Positions 1-7,600 of a stretch of DNA of 64,000 nt are shown one piece after another. Source of the stretch: Paenirhizobium cremeum (GTDB lineage: Bacteria; Pseudomonadota; Alphaproteobacteria; Rhizobiales; Rhizobiaceae); NCBI RefSeq assembly GCF_022884085.1, contig NZ_JAGGCS010000003.1, positions 343,437 to 407,436 of the forward strand, written 5' to 3'. Position 1 is the stretch's first letter. Each line of letters opens with the position of its first letter. A program made the position numbers and the translations under genes. The notes beneath the pieces are model-generated. The model was given only the letters and a program-made list of their open reading frames with translations, did no database searches and was not told the origin of the DNA.

Positions 1-91
1 ACGCCGCGTATATCAGCGCGGCTATGGTTGCTGCGCTAGAAGTGATGGAGAGCCAGTAGGCCCAGTCAAACACAGCGGTCTGTTCCGTCAT
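1..91 (-). CDS. Partial small membrane protein (5' end of gene)
   Basis: The first 30 codons of a leftward gene run off the left edge of the window. The peptide begins MTEQTAVFDW and then has a hydrophobic stretch (residues 14-29) that could be a membrane segment. It starts 2 bases after the stop of the upstream 61-residue gene, so the two probably share a transcript. A weak purine-rich stretch precedes the ATG. The position at the edge of phage tail genes suggests a phage accessory or lysis-type membrane protein, but this is inference; the family is not recognised. Confidence 0.45.
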   Translation of the reverse strand, partial: MTEQTAVFDWAYWLSITSSAATIAALIYAA

Positions 92-93
92 TC

Positions 94-279
94 TCAGCTC
101 TTGCTCTTGTCGCCTCCATCCTTGCCGGACCCACCGCCCTTACCAGACCCACCGCCTTGGTTAAGTTGGTCCTCCAAGTGGGACGTTGTATAAGACTTCT
201 GAAAGTTCCCGCGTTCTTCGTTCAGCGGACGTTTTGAGTCGGGATCGTTTTTGTAAATCTTGTTATCGTCGTCGGCCAT
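94..279 (-). CDS. Small hydrophilic protein with Gly/Lys-rich C-terminal tail (61 aa)
   Basis: A 61-residue acidic/polar protein starting MADDDNKIYK, followed by a charged middle and a low-complexity tail with two GGGSGK units before a final DGGDKSKS. The ATG at 279 has a GGAG about 7 bases upstream. A longer leftward reading frame extends further upstream through the tape-measure gene, but only this 3' part looks like a gene. It is antiparallel to the tail genes and immediately upstream of the partial membrane protein. I do not recognise the family. The flexible tail suggests disorder, possibly a phage accessory or regulatory protein. Confidence 0.5.
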   Translation of the reverse strand: MADDDNKIYKNDPDSKRPLNEERGNFQKSYTTSHLEDQLNQGGGSGKGGGSGKDGGDKSKS

Positions 280-454
280 GACCTGCTCCGTATCTCGAGA
301 ACACGAGAATACGACGTCCGGTCCAAAATACAAGTTGAGGCTGCCGCGGCTGATAACGCAACTCCCGAAGCCTAACGCCCTCTTCACAACCCAATCCACA
401 ACCACACCGTGGCCACCGCCGCGGGGCGCAGTCGTGCGCAGAAATGGAGGCCGA

Positions 455-2359
455 ATGGCAGCCCAAGACTTAGAACGCCTCGTGGTCCAGCTGAGTGCTG
501 ACATCAAGAAGTATGAAAACGCCATGCGCCGCGCCCAAGGCGTGACGATCAAAGAGCTAGGGAAGATTGAAAAGCGCGCGCAGCAGTCGGCGGGCTCCAT
601 CGCCGCTTCATTCGGCCGCGCCGGTGCTGCTGTCGCTGCTGGTCTCGTTAGCGGCGCAGCCCTGCGAAACGCCCAAGAGCTAATCGACACCGCCACACAG
701 ATCCAGAACGCGCTCAAGGTCGCCGGACTCGAGGGCGAGGCGCTGACTGGCGTTTACGACAAGCTGTTTGCCTCGGCCCAGAAGAATGCGGCGCCGATTC
801 AGTCGCTCGTCGATCTTTATTCAAAGCTGTCCCTGACCCAGAAAGAGCTCGGCGTCACCAACGAGGAGCTTATCAACTTCAGCGACAAAGTCGCGCTTGC
901 GCTGCGCGTCGCTGGCACGGATGCGACCGCGGCTAGTGGCGCGCTTCTGCAGTTGAGCCAGGCGCTCGGCGGTGGAGTCGTGAGGTCGGAAGAATTTTCA
1001 AGTGTGCTCGAGGGTGTCCCAACGATTGCCCAGGCGGTCGCGGCCGGCCTAGTCGAGGCCGGCGGATCTGTTGCGAAGCTGCGGCAGCTTGTCGTTGACG
1101 GCAAGGTGTCTTCTGAAGCCTTCTTCCGCGCGTTCGAAGCCGGTTCGGTGACGCTCGAGAACAAGGTCGCGGGCTCGGTTCTAACCACCGCTCAGCAGTA
1201 CGAGAAGCTGCGCAATACGCTTGTAGACGTTGCCGGCCGTATCAATGAAGCTACTGGCGCCAGCGACAAGGCAGGTGGCGCTATTGAGCGCCTGGGCGGC
1301 GCCGTTGAAGTCCTTGGTGAAATCATCATTCGCATCGCCAACGGCCCGATCGGACAGCTGCTAGGCCAACTTGACGAATTGGACGCGAAGGCACGGTCGG
1401 TTCTCGGCTTCTTGTCGAACTTCAGTTTGAACGACGAGATCTTCAATAGCCTCATCGCGCCAGAGGTCGACACCGCACCTGCAGAAGGCGACATCGCGTC
1501 GCTTGAGGCGGAACTGAAGTTGCTGCAAGAGCGGATCGCCCTCAACACTGAGCTCGGCTTCGACAATACCGGCGCCATAGCCCGAATTGGGGAGGTGCAG
1601 GATGCCATCAACCAGCTGCGCGCGTCGGCCGGTGGCTTAACGCCCGACGCCATCAGGGACTACGCGGCTCGCAACGGGATCGGCCAGGCATCGCCCAAGT
1701 CCGGACGCCTGCCGGCCGCGCCTGCAGTTGTTGACCCAGTTTCCATCAAGGACTTCGCGGCGCCATCCGGCAGCAAGTCTGGCGGCGGGATTGCTGGCAC
1801 TAAGTCGAAGCGGTCGGACTTTCAGCGTGAGATCGAGCAGATCCGCGAACGAACAGCCGCGCTACAGGCAGAGACTGCGGCGCTCGCTGGTCTTGACCCG
1901 CTGCAGGACGATTACGGCTTTGCGCTCGAGAAGGCCCGAACCACGCAAGAACTCCTGACCGCCGCCCAACAGTCGGGTCTGGCCATCACGCCGCAGCTGA
2001 AGGCGACGATCGACGAACTAGCCACAGGCTACGCCAACGCGTCCGTTGAGGCGCAGAAGCTGTCCGACAGCCAGGAGAGCATGCGGCAGGCGGCCGAGGA
2101 CTTCCGAAACACGTCGAAAGACGTGGTGTCCGGCTTCATTAGTGACCTGCGGAGCGGCAAGTCTGCGGCGGAAGCGCTGCGAAACGCGCTGGACAAGGTG
2201 CTGGACAAGGTCATCGACATCGGCCTCAACGCCGCGTTTGGCATTGGCGGTGGTGGTGGTGGCGGCTTTTTCGGCTCGATCCTCAAGATCTTCGGGTTTG
2301 CCGATGGCGGATGCACGGGCAACGCATCAACTGATTTCAATGAAAGGCTCGCAGCATGA
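455..2359 (+). CDS. Phage tail tape measure protein
   Basis: About 634 residues. The ATG at 455 was chosen because GGAGG lies 4 bases upstream and the residues before it in the same frame look non-coding. Residues ~75-240 match the conserved tape-measure N-terminal domain of siphophage-type tails (repeated amphipathic helices with the patterns LLQLSQAL and SEEFSSVLEGVP). The middle is Gln/Ala/Glu-rich and probably coiled-coil (~residues 360-400 and 465-600). It ends in a Gly-rich stretch and FADGG, a frequent tape-measure terminus. In the family this protein sets tail length and passes through the tail during DNA ejection. The length is modest for a tape measure. The next gene overlaps by ATGA. 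Confidence 0.85.
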   Translation: MAAQDLERLVVQLSADIKKYENAMRRAQGVTIKELGKIEKRAQQSAGSIAASFGRAGAAVAAGLVSGAALRNAQELIDTATQIQNALKVAGLEGEALTGVYDKLFASAQKNAAPIQSLVDLYSKLSLTQKELGVTNEELINFSDKVALALRVAGTDATAASGALLQLSQALGGGVVRSEEFSSVLEGVPTIAQAVAAGLVEAGGSVAKLRQLVVDGKVSSEAFFRAFEAGSVTLENKVAGSVLTTAQQYEKLRNTLVDVAGRINEATGASDKAGGAIERLGGAVEVLGEIIIRIANGPIGQLLGQLDELDAKARSVLGFLSNFSLNDEIFNSLIAPEVDTAPAEGDIASLEAELKLLQERIALNTELGFDNTGAIARIGEVQDAINQLRASAGGLTPDAIRDYAARNGIGQASPKSGRLPAAPAVVDPVSIKDFAAPSGSKSGGGIAGTKSKRSDFQREIEQIRERTAALQAETAALAGLDPLQDDYGFALEKARTTQELLTAAQQSGLAITPQLKATIDELATGYANASVEAQKLSDSQESMRQAAEDFRNTSKDVVSGFISDLRSGKSAAEALRNALDKVLDKVIDIGLNAAFGIGGGGGGGFFGSILKIFGFADGGCTGNASTDFNERLAA

Positions 2360-3054
2360 GCGCAATGCTTTCGGTGGTCCAGCAGGACCGAGTCCACGTT
2401 TTTGCCGATGCGGCATTCTATGCCCCCGATACGGGCGTCCTAACCGGCATCGGCCCCAAGATTTGGCCCGTTCATGGCATCCACGCCGTTTTCACCAGCC
2501 GAGGCGATGCGGCGGCGTTCCCAATGCTGGACGGCATCTTGCGGGAGATCAAGCTCACTCGCTTTGACGACCTCGTTTGGCTTTTGCCTCACGTCTTCGA
2601 GGATTTGCATAACCGCCTCAGCGGCCAGACGTGCGAGGTGATGGTTGCGGGCTTCAGCGCCGCACGAAACCGGCCCGAGGTCTATTGGTGGTGCAACCAC
2701 AAGGGTTGGGATGGTCTGGAGCCCGGCAATGTCTACCGGCTCGAGGGCGTATCTCAGTTCGGGCTTGACCGCGACGACTTACCGTCTGCGCATGAGTTTA
2801 AGCCTGCGGATGCAGTGTCTGCCTTTCAGAAGGGCAGAGAGCATTTGAACGACTTGCACTGCGGCGAGAGCGGAGTGCCATTTATGGCGCACTCGATCGG
2901 CGGCGGTGTGATGCACGTCGAACTTACTGCAGACGGCTGCAGCGGTTCCTGGCTCCACACCTGGGTGGACGTGGTTGGCGAGCCGATCGACCCCTTTGCC
3001 GTCACCCACGACGACGGCAGCACCTTCGACGACGGCGCGACCTACGCGGCCTAG
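2356..3054 (+). CDS. Phage protein with Ntn-hydrolase/proteasome-like N-terminal pattern
   Basis: 232 residues, start overlapping the tape-measure stop (ATGA), so translationally coupled. The first ~65 residues follow the layout of proteasome/HslV-type Ntn hydrolases: a short strand (LSVVQQDRV), a strand ending in Asp (VFADAAFY), a PKIWPV segment placed like the conserved Lys strand, then a strand and a turn ending in Gly (HAVFTSRGDA). The N-terminal Thr/Ser/Cys nucleophile is not obvious; Ser2 or Ser6 would be exposed only after processing. The rest contains a Trp-rich middle and an Asp-rich tail. The family was not recognised by name. It probably acts in the virion tail or in host-surface processing; both function and fold are inference. 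Confidence 0.65.
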   Translation: MSAMLSVVQQDRVHVFADAAFYAPDTGVLTGIGPKIWPVHGIHAVFTSRGDAAAFPMLDGILREIKLTRFDDLVWLLPHVFEDLHNRLSGQTCEVMVAGFSAARNRPEVYWWCNHKGWDGLEPGNVYRLEGVSQFGLDRDDLPSAHEFKPADAVSAFQKGREHLNDLHCGESGVPFMAHSIGGGVMHVELTADGCSGSWLHTWVDVVGEPIDPFAVTHDDGSTFDDGATYAA

Positions 3055-3122
3055 TCACTAAACCCTAAGAACTTGGATCTCCGCCCTGGCCGCGCGCCGG
3101 GGCGCTTTAGCATGGAGAAATC

Positions 3123-5459
3123 ATGCCGATTACCCCTTCTGGCGCAATCGTTTGGCGCGACTACGTAACCGACGGAGTGCCAGCTTCTGGCGCCCACAAA
3201 GTCGACAAAGCAAGCGTCCGCGCTTGGTCGCAGAGTGTCGAAGACTTGGTCACTGCAGCGGCCACTGCGGCGCTCGTCTTCGACACTCGCGCCAATCTGT
3301 ATGCAACCCTCACCGCCGCCGCCAACACGCTGGCGTGGGTGGTAGCGGACAGCACGGCTGCTTACAACGGCATCTATCGTAAATCTGGCGCATCCGGCAC
3401 GGGCTCGTGGTCGCGTGTCGCGGATCTGCCGTACTCGTTCGTCAAGATGAGCGACGCCGGGGCCGGGACTGCCAACGCGATTCAGGTCACGTCGGACATC
3501 CCGACTTCCGATTCGGTGCTGCGCATCTCTAACGTCTTTGAAGCAAACACCGGCAACGTTACGATTTCGGAGAACGGCGGCACAGCAAAAGCGCTGCTGA
3601 CTTCTTCCGGCAACCAGATCGCGTCCGGCGGCCTCGTCGCCGGCATGATGATCTCGTACTTCGACGATGGCGCGTCGTTCAGGCTCATCAGCGATCAGGC
3701 GTCGGCGGCTATCCAGGCTGCTGCTGAAGCGGCGCAGGCGGCGGCAGAGGACGCTCGCGACGACGCTCTGGCGGCCGTTGCCAGCGTTGACCTTCCTGTG
3801 ATCGGATCTGGGGACGGCGGCAAGGCGCTCATCGTGAAGGATGACCTTTCCGGTTACGAATTCGGGTTTACATCAAACACGGTGACCCCGGAAGCATACG
3901 GGGCGGCGGGCAACGGCACGACAGATGACACTGTTGCTGTGCAGGCCGCGCTCAACGCCGGCATCGTGGCCCTCACGCCAGGTGCGAGCTACCTGATAAC
4001 GCAAAGCCTTGTCGTTCCCAACGGCGGCGGCATCCTTGGTGACGGAACCGCTCGCTTTATCATGGACTCCACTGGCTTCAATCACACCAGTGAATTGCTT
4101 GCTACCCGCTTCGGCACCAACGCAGTCGGCATCATCGTCAAGGGCGGGCTAACCTCGCCATTCACGCAGCACACTGGAGCCATTCTCAAGGACTTTATCC
4201 TTGAAAGTGAGGTGCTGGACGGTCGAGTTCTTAAGGGCATTGCTGTCCTCAATGCAAGAAACGTAGTCATTAGTGGCGTGGAGATTTTTGGCTTGCCAGT
4301 CGGTACAGCCATCTGCTTCAACTCTGTTGTTAACAGCGTTGCGGTGCACAACTACATCCACGATTGCACGACTAACGTTACTGGCTTCACATTGCCGCAG
4401 ATCACCGGCATTGAGGTCGACAACGACCTAGTGAACAACGTTATCTCGTCAAACCTGAAGATCAACTTCAACACCATCAAAAACCTCACGGTCGGCGCGG
4501 CGACGTTGGCTGAGGATGGATACCAGACAGACGGCATCAACATCGCCCGAGAGTTGTCGTATGGCCATCAGGTCATTGGAAACTATATCGAAGGCGTCGG
4601 CGAGGGCATCGACACTTTTGGTGATAGCGTCAATATCAGCCACAACACCATCAAGAACGCCTATATCTTCGGCATCAAGCTCATTCATGGCGCGCGACGC
4701 ACCAGAGTGGTCTCCAACATGATTGATGGAGCCGGTCTCTGCGGCATAGCGCTTGAGGGCTCAAGCACGGCCGCGAACGACACCGAGCGCAACCTGATTT
4801 CCAGCAACACGATCGAGCGCGTCAACTATAACGGCGCATGGAACGCTAACGATACTGCCGGAATTCGAACGAACGACAATGGTGGGACCACGATTCTCCC
4901 GCGCAACAACATGGTTGTCGACAACTACATCAATTGCAACGGAACGGGTAAGTACGGGATCTACGCCGCCGGCAACGGCACACTCAACCTATTCCGAGAC
5001 AACCGCGTTGTCAGTGCTACGACAAGGGAGACGTTCGGCGCAATCGCCGACATTAGATCCGCCGACAAGGCGGGCGTCCGCGGCGCATTCAACACCACCA
5101 CGGCGGCGCAAAACACTGTCGACAACCTTGGCAGCACTCCAACGTTGGACGTTCAGGAGGAATGGTCTTCGGCGACATATACAGCTAAAGCGCACAGGCT
5201 ACTGAAGGTTTATGCGCAGATCCGCACGTCGGTCGCCTCATCCTATGAAATCCGCTGCTTCATTCGGAAAAATGGGTCCGCGGTCGCCACAGGAACGGAG
5301 ACGTCATCGGGCGGTTCGCAAACCACTCAGGTGCAGGATCTAATCTCCGTGGCGCCTGGCGATACGATCAGTTTCGCATGGCTACACACGGATCCGACAA
5401 ATCGCGCCGTGACAGCAGACGCGACGCTTTCATTCTTCACGATCTCGGAAGAGGGGTGA
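3123..5459 (+). CDS. Phage tail spike / pectate-lyase-like right-handed beta-helix protein
   Basis: 778 residues. An N-terminal ~240-residue part (virion attachment, with an Ala-rich helical stretch near 195-225) precedes a segment reading TPEAYGAAGNGTTDDT near residue 258. This is the typical start of the pectate-lyase superfamily beta-helix in tail spikes. Asn- and Gly-rich repeated strands follow to about residue 640, then a ~120-residue C-terminal beta domain. Such proteins bind and often cut surface polysaccharide. GGAG lies upstream of the ATG. It is the last rightward tail gene, followed by a UUCG terminator. No catalytic residue can be assigned by eye. Confidence 0.85.
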   Translation: MPITPSGAIVWRDYVTDGVPASGAHKVDKASVRAWSQSVEDLVTAAATAALVFDTRANLYATLTAAANTLAWVVADSTAAYNGIYRKSGASGTGSWSRVADLPYSFVKMSDAGAGTANAIQVTSDIPTSDSVLRISNVFEANTGNVTISENGGTAKALLTSSGNQIASGGLVAGMMISYFDDGASFRLISDQASAAIQAAAEAAQAAAEDARDDALAAVASVDLPVIGSGDGGKALIVKDDLSGYEFGFTSNTVTPEAYGAAGNGTTDDTVAVQAALNAGIVALTPGASYLITQSLVVPNGGGILGDGTARFIMDSTGFNHTSELLATRFGTNAVGIIVKGGLTSPFTQHTGAILKDFILESEVLDGRVLKGIAVLNARNVVISGVEIFGLPVGTAICFNSVVNSVAVHNYIHDCTTNVTGFTLPQITGIEVDNDLVNNVISSNLKINFNTIKNLTVGAATLAEDGYQTDGINIARELSYGHQVIGNYIEGVGEGIDTFGDSVNISHNTIKNAYIFGIKLIHGARRTRVVSNMIDGAGLCGIALEGSSTAANDTERNLISSNTIERVNYNGAWNANDTAGIRTNDNGGTTILPRNNMVVDNYINCNGTGKYGIYAAGNGTLNLFRDNRVVSATTRETFGAIADIRSADKAGVRGAFNTTTAAQNTVDNLGSTPTLDVQEEWSSATYTAKAHRLLKVYAQIRTSVASSYEIRCFIRKNGSAVATGTETSSGGSQTTQVQDLISVAPGDTISFAWLHTDPTNRAVTADATLSFFTISEEG

Positions 5460-5516
5460 CGTCTAGGGTGTCTCTCGCGCACCAAAATAGCGGTGCGGAA
5501 GGTTTGGGAACTGACG

Positions 5517-5539
5517 GGGCGGCCTTCGGGCCGCCCTTT
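5517..5539 (+). terminator. Intrinsic terminator after tail spike
   Basis: An 8-bp GC stem (GGGCGGCC pairing with GGCCGCCC) is closed by a UUCG tetraloop and followed by TTT. It lies between the convergent tail spike and lipoprotein genes, so it can end the rightward transcript. Its 3' edge touches the stop of the lipoprotein. Confidence 0.8.
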
Positions 5540-5871
5540 CACTTACAGCCCTTACTCTTCAGCGCGTTCTCAATCGCCTGGACCTTGCCCTTGTTGACTG
5601 CGACCTGGCCCTCCTTGTCGCCGCCGAATGTCGATGACATCGGCACGCCAATCAAGAACACTCCGAACGCGTCGCCAGTGGCGGCGTCGTTCTGAGCCTT
5701 AGAAACTGCGGCCAGGTTCTGCTGTTCTTTTATGAGTTCCTGCGCCAGCTGCTGGCAGTCTTGATTTGCATACGCGGCCATCGGGATGTCGACGGGCACG
5801 ATCGCGTCTGGACGCTTGGCACAGGACGACAGGGCAGCCAGTGTGGCCGCGGCGAGAATTGCCTTCTTCAT
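5539..5871 (-). CDS. Phage-associated small lipoprotein
   Basis: 110 residues. The ATG at 5871 has a GGGGAG-type ribosome site and starts MKKAILAAATLAALSSC, a lipoprotein signal with lipobox LSSC (lipidated Cys17). The mature part has a helical Gln/Glu-rich stretch (residues 36-62), a Gly/Ala-rich hydrophobic segment (66-80), and a charged helix ending in Cys109. The overall design is that of small rhizobial lipoproteins with a glycine-zipper-like middle. The reading frame extends upstream but without a signal sequence, so the internal ATG was chosen. It may be a lysogenic-conversion or lysis protein; function unknown. Confidence 0.7.
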   Translation of the reverse strand: MKKAILAAATLAALSSCAKRPDAIVPVDIPMAAYANQDCQQLAQELIKEQQNLAAVSKAQNDAATGDAFGVFLIGVPMSSTFGGDKEGQVAVNKGKVQAIENALKSKGCK

Positions 5872-5938
5872 TAGATGCTCCCCAGCATTGTTGTGGAATG
5901 AACCGTACCGTCGAGGTTGTGTATTGGGAAGCCCCTTG

Positions 5939-6196
5939 TCAGGATTTTCCTGACCGTCTTTGGTCGCGCTCTCGCTTCCATCGTTGAAGGTCGGTTTCAG
6001 GCTTGTCCGGCGGCGGCCCGCCGAGCCCGCTGATTTCGTCAAGCTTGGCGTCGATCGCGCGCTTGTCCCACTTGCGAGTCCCTGGCACGGCCGGCGGCAT
6101 CTTGTGCGTCGAGATCCACATAGAGAAAGTGGATTCGGCGATGCCGCAGTAGGTTGCTGCGTCCTTGCGGGAAAGCAGGCGAGGGCCGTCCTTCAT
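5939..6196 (-). CDS. Small helix-turn-helix protein (excisionase/AlpA-like)
   Basis: 85 residues. The N-terminal part reads LLSRKDAATYCGIAESTFSM, the winged-helix pattern of MerR/excisionase-type DNA-binding proteins (residues ~7-50). A charged Lys/Arg/Glu-rich tail follows. Its start overlaps the stop of the next upstream gene by 4 bases. It is likely an excisionase-like or regulatory protein of the prophage. No integrase is encoded nearby, so it may simply be a small phage regulator. Confidence 0.65.
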   Translation of the reverse strand: MKDGPRLLSRKDAATYCGIAESTFSMWISTHKMPPAVPGTRKWDKRAIDAKLDEISGLGGPPPDKPETDLQRWKRERDQRRSGKS

Positions 6197-6465
6197 CGGC
6201 GGCGCCGTTTCGCTGTAGCCAGGGTGAGCTTGGCCAGCTTTTCGCGATCAGAGTAAACCACCCCAACGAAGCCCGTCTTGCCCCTCACGGGAAGCGCGCG
6301 CTTTGCGTGCCAGATCTTCAGCAAGTCGGCCTCGCTAAAAAGGTACTCGCGTTGAAGCACTGAGCAGGCGCCGAGCTCACGGCCAACTTTGATGATAAGC
6401 CGGCGCGTTGTGCGAAGGCGTTCAGCGGCTTCATCGGCCGTATAAATTTTGTCCAGCGGGTCCAT
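6193..6465 (-). CDS. Small DNA-binding protein with MerR/excisionase-type helix
   Basis: 90 residues from the ATG at 6465 (MDPLDKIYTADEAAERLRTT). YTADEAAERLRTTRR is a typical helix-turn-helix start of excisionase-family proteins; the C-terminus is very basic (ends RRRR). No good ribosome site precedes the ATG. An alternative TTG at 6501 adds 12 residues but would sit almost at the predicted transcript start. Its stop overlaps the next gene's start, so the two small DNA-binding proteins form one unit. The role is phage regulation or excision by inference. Confidence 0.6.
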   Translation of the reverse strand: MDPLDKIYTADEAAERLRTTRRLIIKVGRELGACSVLQREYLFSEADLLKIWHAKRALPVRGKTGFVGVVYSDREKLAKLTLATAKRRRR

Positions 6466-6513
6466 ATGGATGTGGTAACGCCGCTGGCAATTTTGAGTCA
6501 AGATACTGAAAGA

Positions 6514-6535
6514 ATTATATTTTTGACAAATTTGT
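6514..6535 (-). promoter_or_regulatory. Candidate phage promoter with palindromic operator
   Basis: Reading leftward there is a perfect -10 hexamer TATAAT (6519-6514). About 6 bases upstream lies the perfect palindrome ACAAATTTGT (6526-6535), inside the would-be spacer. It is AT-rich in a GC-rich genome, lies directly upstream of the two HTH genes and directly after the Xre repressor gene. This fits a repressor operator. The -35 match is poor, so this is a candidate only. Confidence 0.45.
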
Positions 6536-6543
6536 AAAGTTGA

Positions 6544-6804
6544 TCAGCTTGCGTCTGTTGGCGCAGACAACCTCACGCCTGGGCCACCCGCAGCGCTCTC
6601 TGCTCCGTCAGCGATGAAGGTGATGCCTGCTTTCTCAATGGCGGCTTTCACAGCTGCGATGTTATTCTTCAGCCCGCCAACCGTCCCGTCGCTGGCCTCC
6701 ATCCGCTTTAGCGTCGGCACGGAAATGTTTGCCGCCTCCGCCAACTCTTTTTGTCCAATCCCGGCTAGCGCGCGGGCGGCCGCAATCTGTCGTCCAGTAA
6801 TCAT
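6544..6804 (-). CDS. Xre-family transcriptional repressor (phage CI-like)
   Basis: 86 residues from the ATG at 6804, preceded by AAAGGA. Residues 3-55 form an HTH_3 domain (GRQIAAARALAGIGQKELAE, then ISVPTLKRME for the recognition helix). A short tail follows with no peptidase or oligomerisation domain, much shorter than a lambda-type CI. An upstream start (6846) is possible but lacks a ribosome site. It is divergent from the small gene at 6908, with promoter elements between. It is probably the lysogeny or maintenance repressor of the remnant. Confidence 0.75.
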   Translation of the reverse strand: MITGRQIAAARALAGIGQKELAEAANISVPTLKRMEASDGTVGGLKNNIAAVKAAIEKAGITFIADGAESAAGGPGVRLSAPTDAS

Positions 6805-6839
6805 GCATGATCCTTTCGCATCAAATTTATCTAAAAGTG

Positions 6840-6868
6840 TTGACAATCCTTGGTCATTGATCTATAGG
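6840..6868 (+). promoter_or_regulatory. Sigma70-like promoter for the gene at 6908
   Basis: A perfect -35 TTGACA (6840-6845) is followed after 17 bases by TATAGG (6863-6868), four of six matches to the -10 consensus. It points rightward to the gene at 6908 and sits in the divergent gap next to the Xre gene, where its product could repress it. Confidence 0.5.
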
Positions 6869-6907
6869 TATCACACAGCGACCAACGGATCAACGAGGAC
6901 GACGGCC

Positions 6908-7156
6908 ATGCAGACTGAAGCACAAAGAGAACTGACGCAGGAAGAAGAGCAGATCGCACTTCGCACGGTGCTGAACTCAAGACGCTATCTCAATTCGGAA
7001 GAGCATGTGCGCCGCCTGACCGGCCTTGTGCTTGGGCTTGAGCTTTTCATGCAGGAACTTGTCGAGACTGAAGATGAGCTCTTCGTAGCCCTGGCCGATC
7101 TGATCGACGTAGCGGGCAGCCAAGCGCGGGCGCTGACTGCAGCGTTCAGGGGATAA
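6908..7156 (+). CDS. Small phage-region protein, all-helical (82 aa)
   Basis: An 82-residue, Glu-rich protein starting MQTEAQRELTQEEEQIALRT, predicted to be almost entirely helical, with no signal or membrane segment. GAGG is 10-13 bases upstream of the ATG and a good promoter lies at 6840-6868. The frame stays open upstream, but the part overlapping the repressor gene looks non-coding. It is the first rightward gene opposite the repressor, a typical Cro/early-gene position, but no HTH is evident. Function unknown. Confidence 0.6.
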   Translation: MQTEAQRELTQEEEQIALRTVLNSRRYLNSEEHVRRLTGLVLGLELFMQELVETEDELFVALADLIDVAGSQARALTAAFRG

Positions 7157-7165
7157 GAAGCTTTT

Positions 7166-7241
7166 GCCCATGTACCGCGGCCAGCTTCTACCTGGCACAG
7201 CGTAATGGATGATGCAGGTTCAAGTCCTGCCATGGGCTCCA
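7166..7241 (+). tRNA. tRNA-like element, possibly degenerate or D-armless, anticodon loop reading TCT
   Basis: It has a 7-bp acceptor stem (GCCCATG with CATGGGC), a perfect 5-bp T stem (GCAGG/CCTGC) with loop TTCAAGT, discriminator T and encoded CCA: 76 nt in all. No normal D arm can be drawn. Instead, GCCAG CTTCTAC CTGGC forms a perfect 5-bp/7-nt anticodon-type arm with TCT (Arg) in position 34-36. It lies only 7 nt from the acceptor stem and leaves a 17-nt variable region. It sits at the end of the prophage block, so it may be a phage tRNA or a decayed tRNA. Confidence 0.5.
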
Positions 7242-7510
7242 AGACAGCGGGGGCGAGGGCACCACTCCAAGAGGCCTCACCAGCTTCACCGGACCACCGC
7301 GCCGCGTTCGGCTTCGGCTTTGAGCGCGGCATCTATTCGGCATAGCCGAATCGTCCTGTCGGCCAATCGCCGTGCGCAACCCATGGAAGACCCGCCGGCA
7401 GGACGTCAGAATTCAGAAGGGCAGGGCTAAAATCAAGGAGGCGCTAATATTATGGCAAGCGTTAGGCCGCCCAGTTCTCGCTATTGATTTTATTTCGTTT
7501 TTAGCCGTAT
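7242..7510. other. Non-coding junction between prophage block and tRNA-Ser
   Basis: No convincing gene. Open frames here are antisense to the tRNA-like element or tRNA-Ser. One compact hairpin (ATTCGGC, 3-nt loop, GCCGAAT) lies at 7335-7351. An AT-richer stretch follows from about 7440 up to the CCA end of the tRNA. It could contain a phage attachment site, but no integrase or second copy is visible. Confidence 0.4.
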
Positions 7511-7600
7511 TGGCGGATGGGGTGGGATTCGAACCCACGGTAGGCTCTCACCTACGCCGGTTTTCAAGACCGGTGCCTTAAACCGCTCGGCCACCCATCC
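7511..7600 (-). tRNA. tRNA-Ser (TGA)
   Basis: A complete 90-nt class II tRNA: acceptor GGATGGG with its matching 3' strand, D arm beginning TGGCCGAG, anticodon loop CTTGAAA (anticodon TGA), a long variable arm, T loop TTCGAAT, discriminator G and encoded CCA at 7513-7511. Its 3' end faces the prophage block, a common integration geometry. Confidence 0.97.

Noticed and set aside
7500..7520. Phage attachment site at the 3' end of tRNA-Ser
   Set aside because: Position is attractive, but no integrase gene adjoins it and no second copy of the tRNA 3' end was seen within the window.
7209..7581. Open frames over the tRNA-like element and tRNA-Ser (e.g. 7372-7581)
   Set aside because: They translate tRNA sequence (patterns like DGVGFEPTV on the sense or antisense strand) and have no ribosome site.
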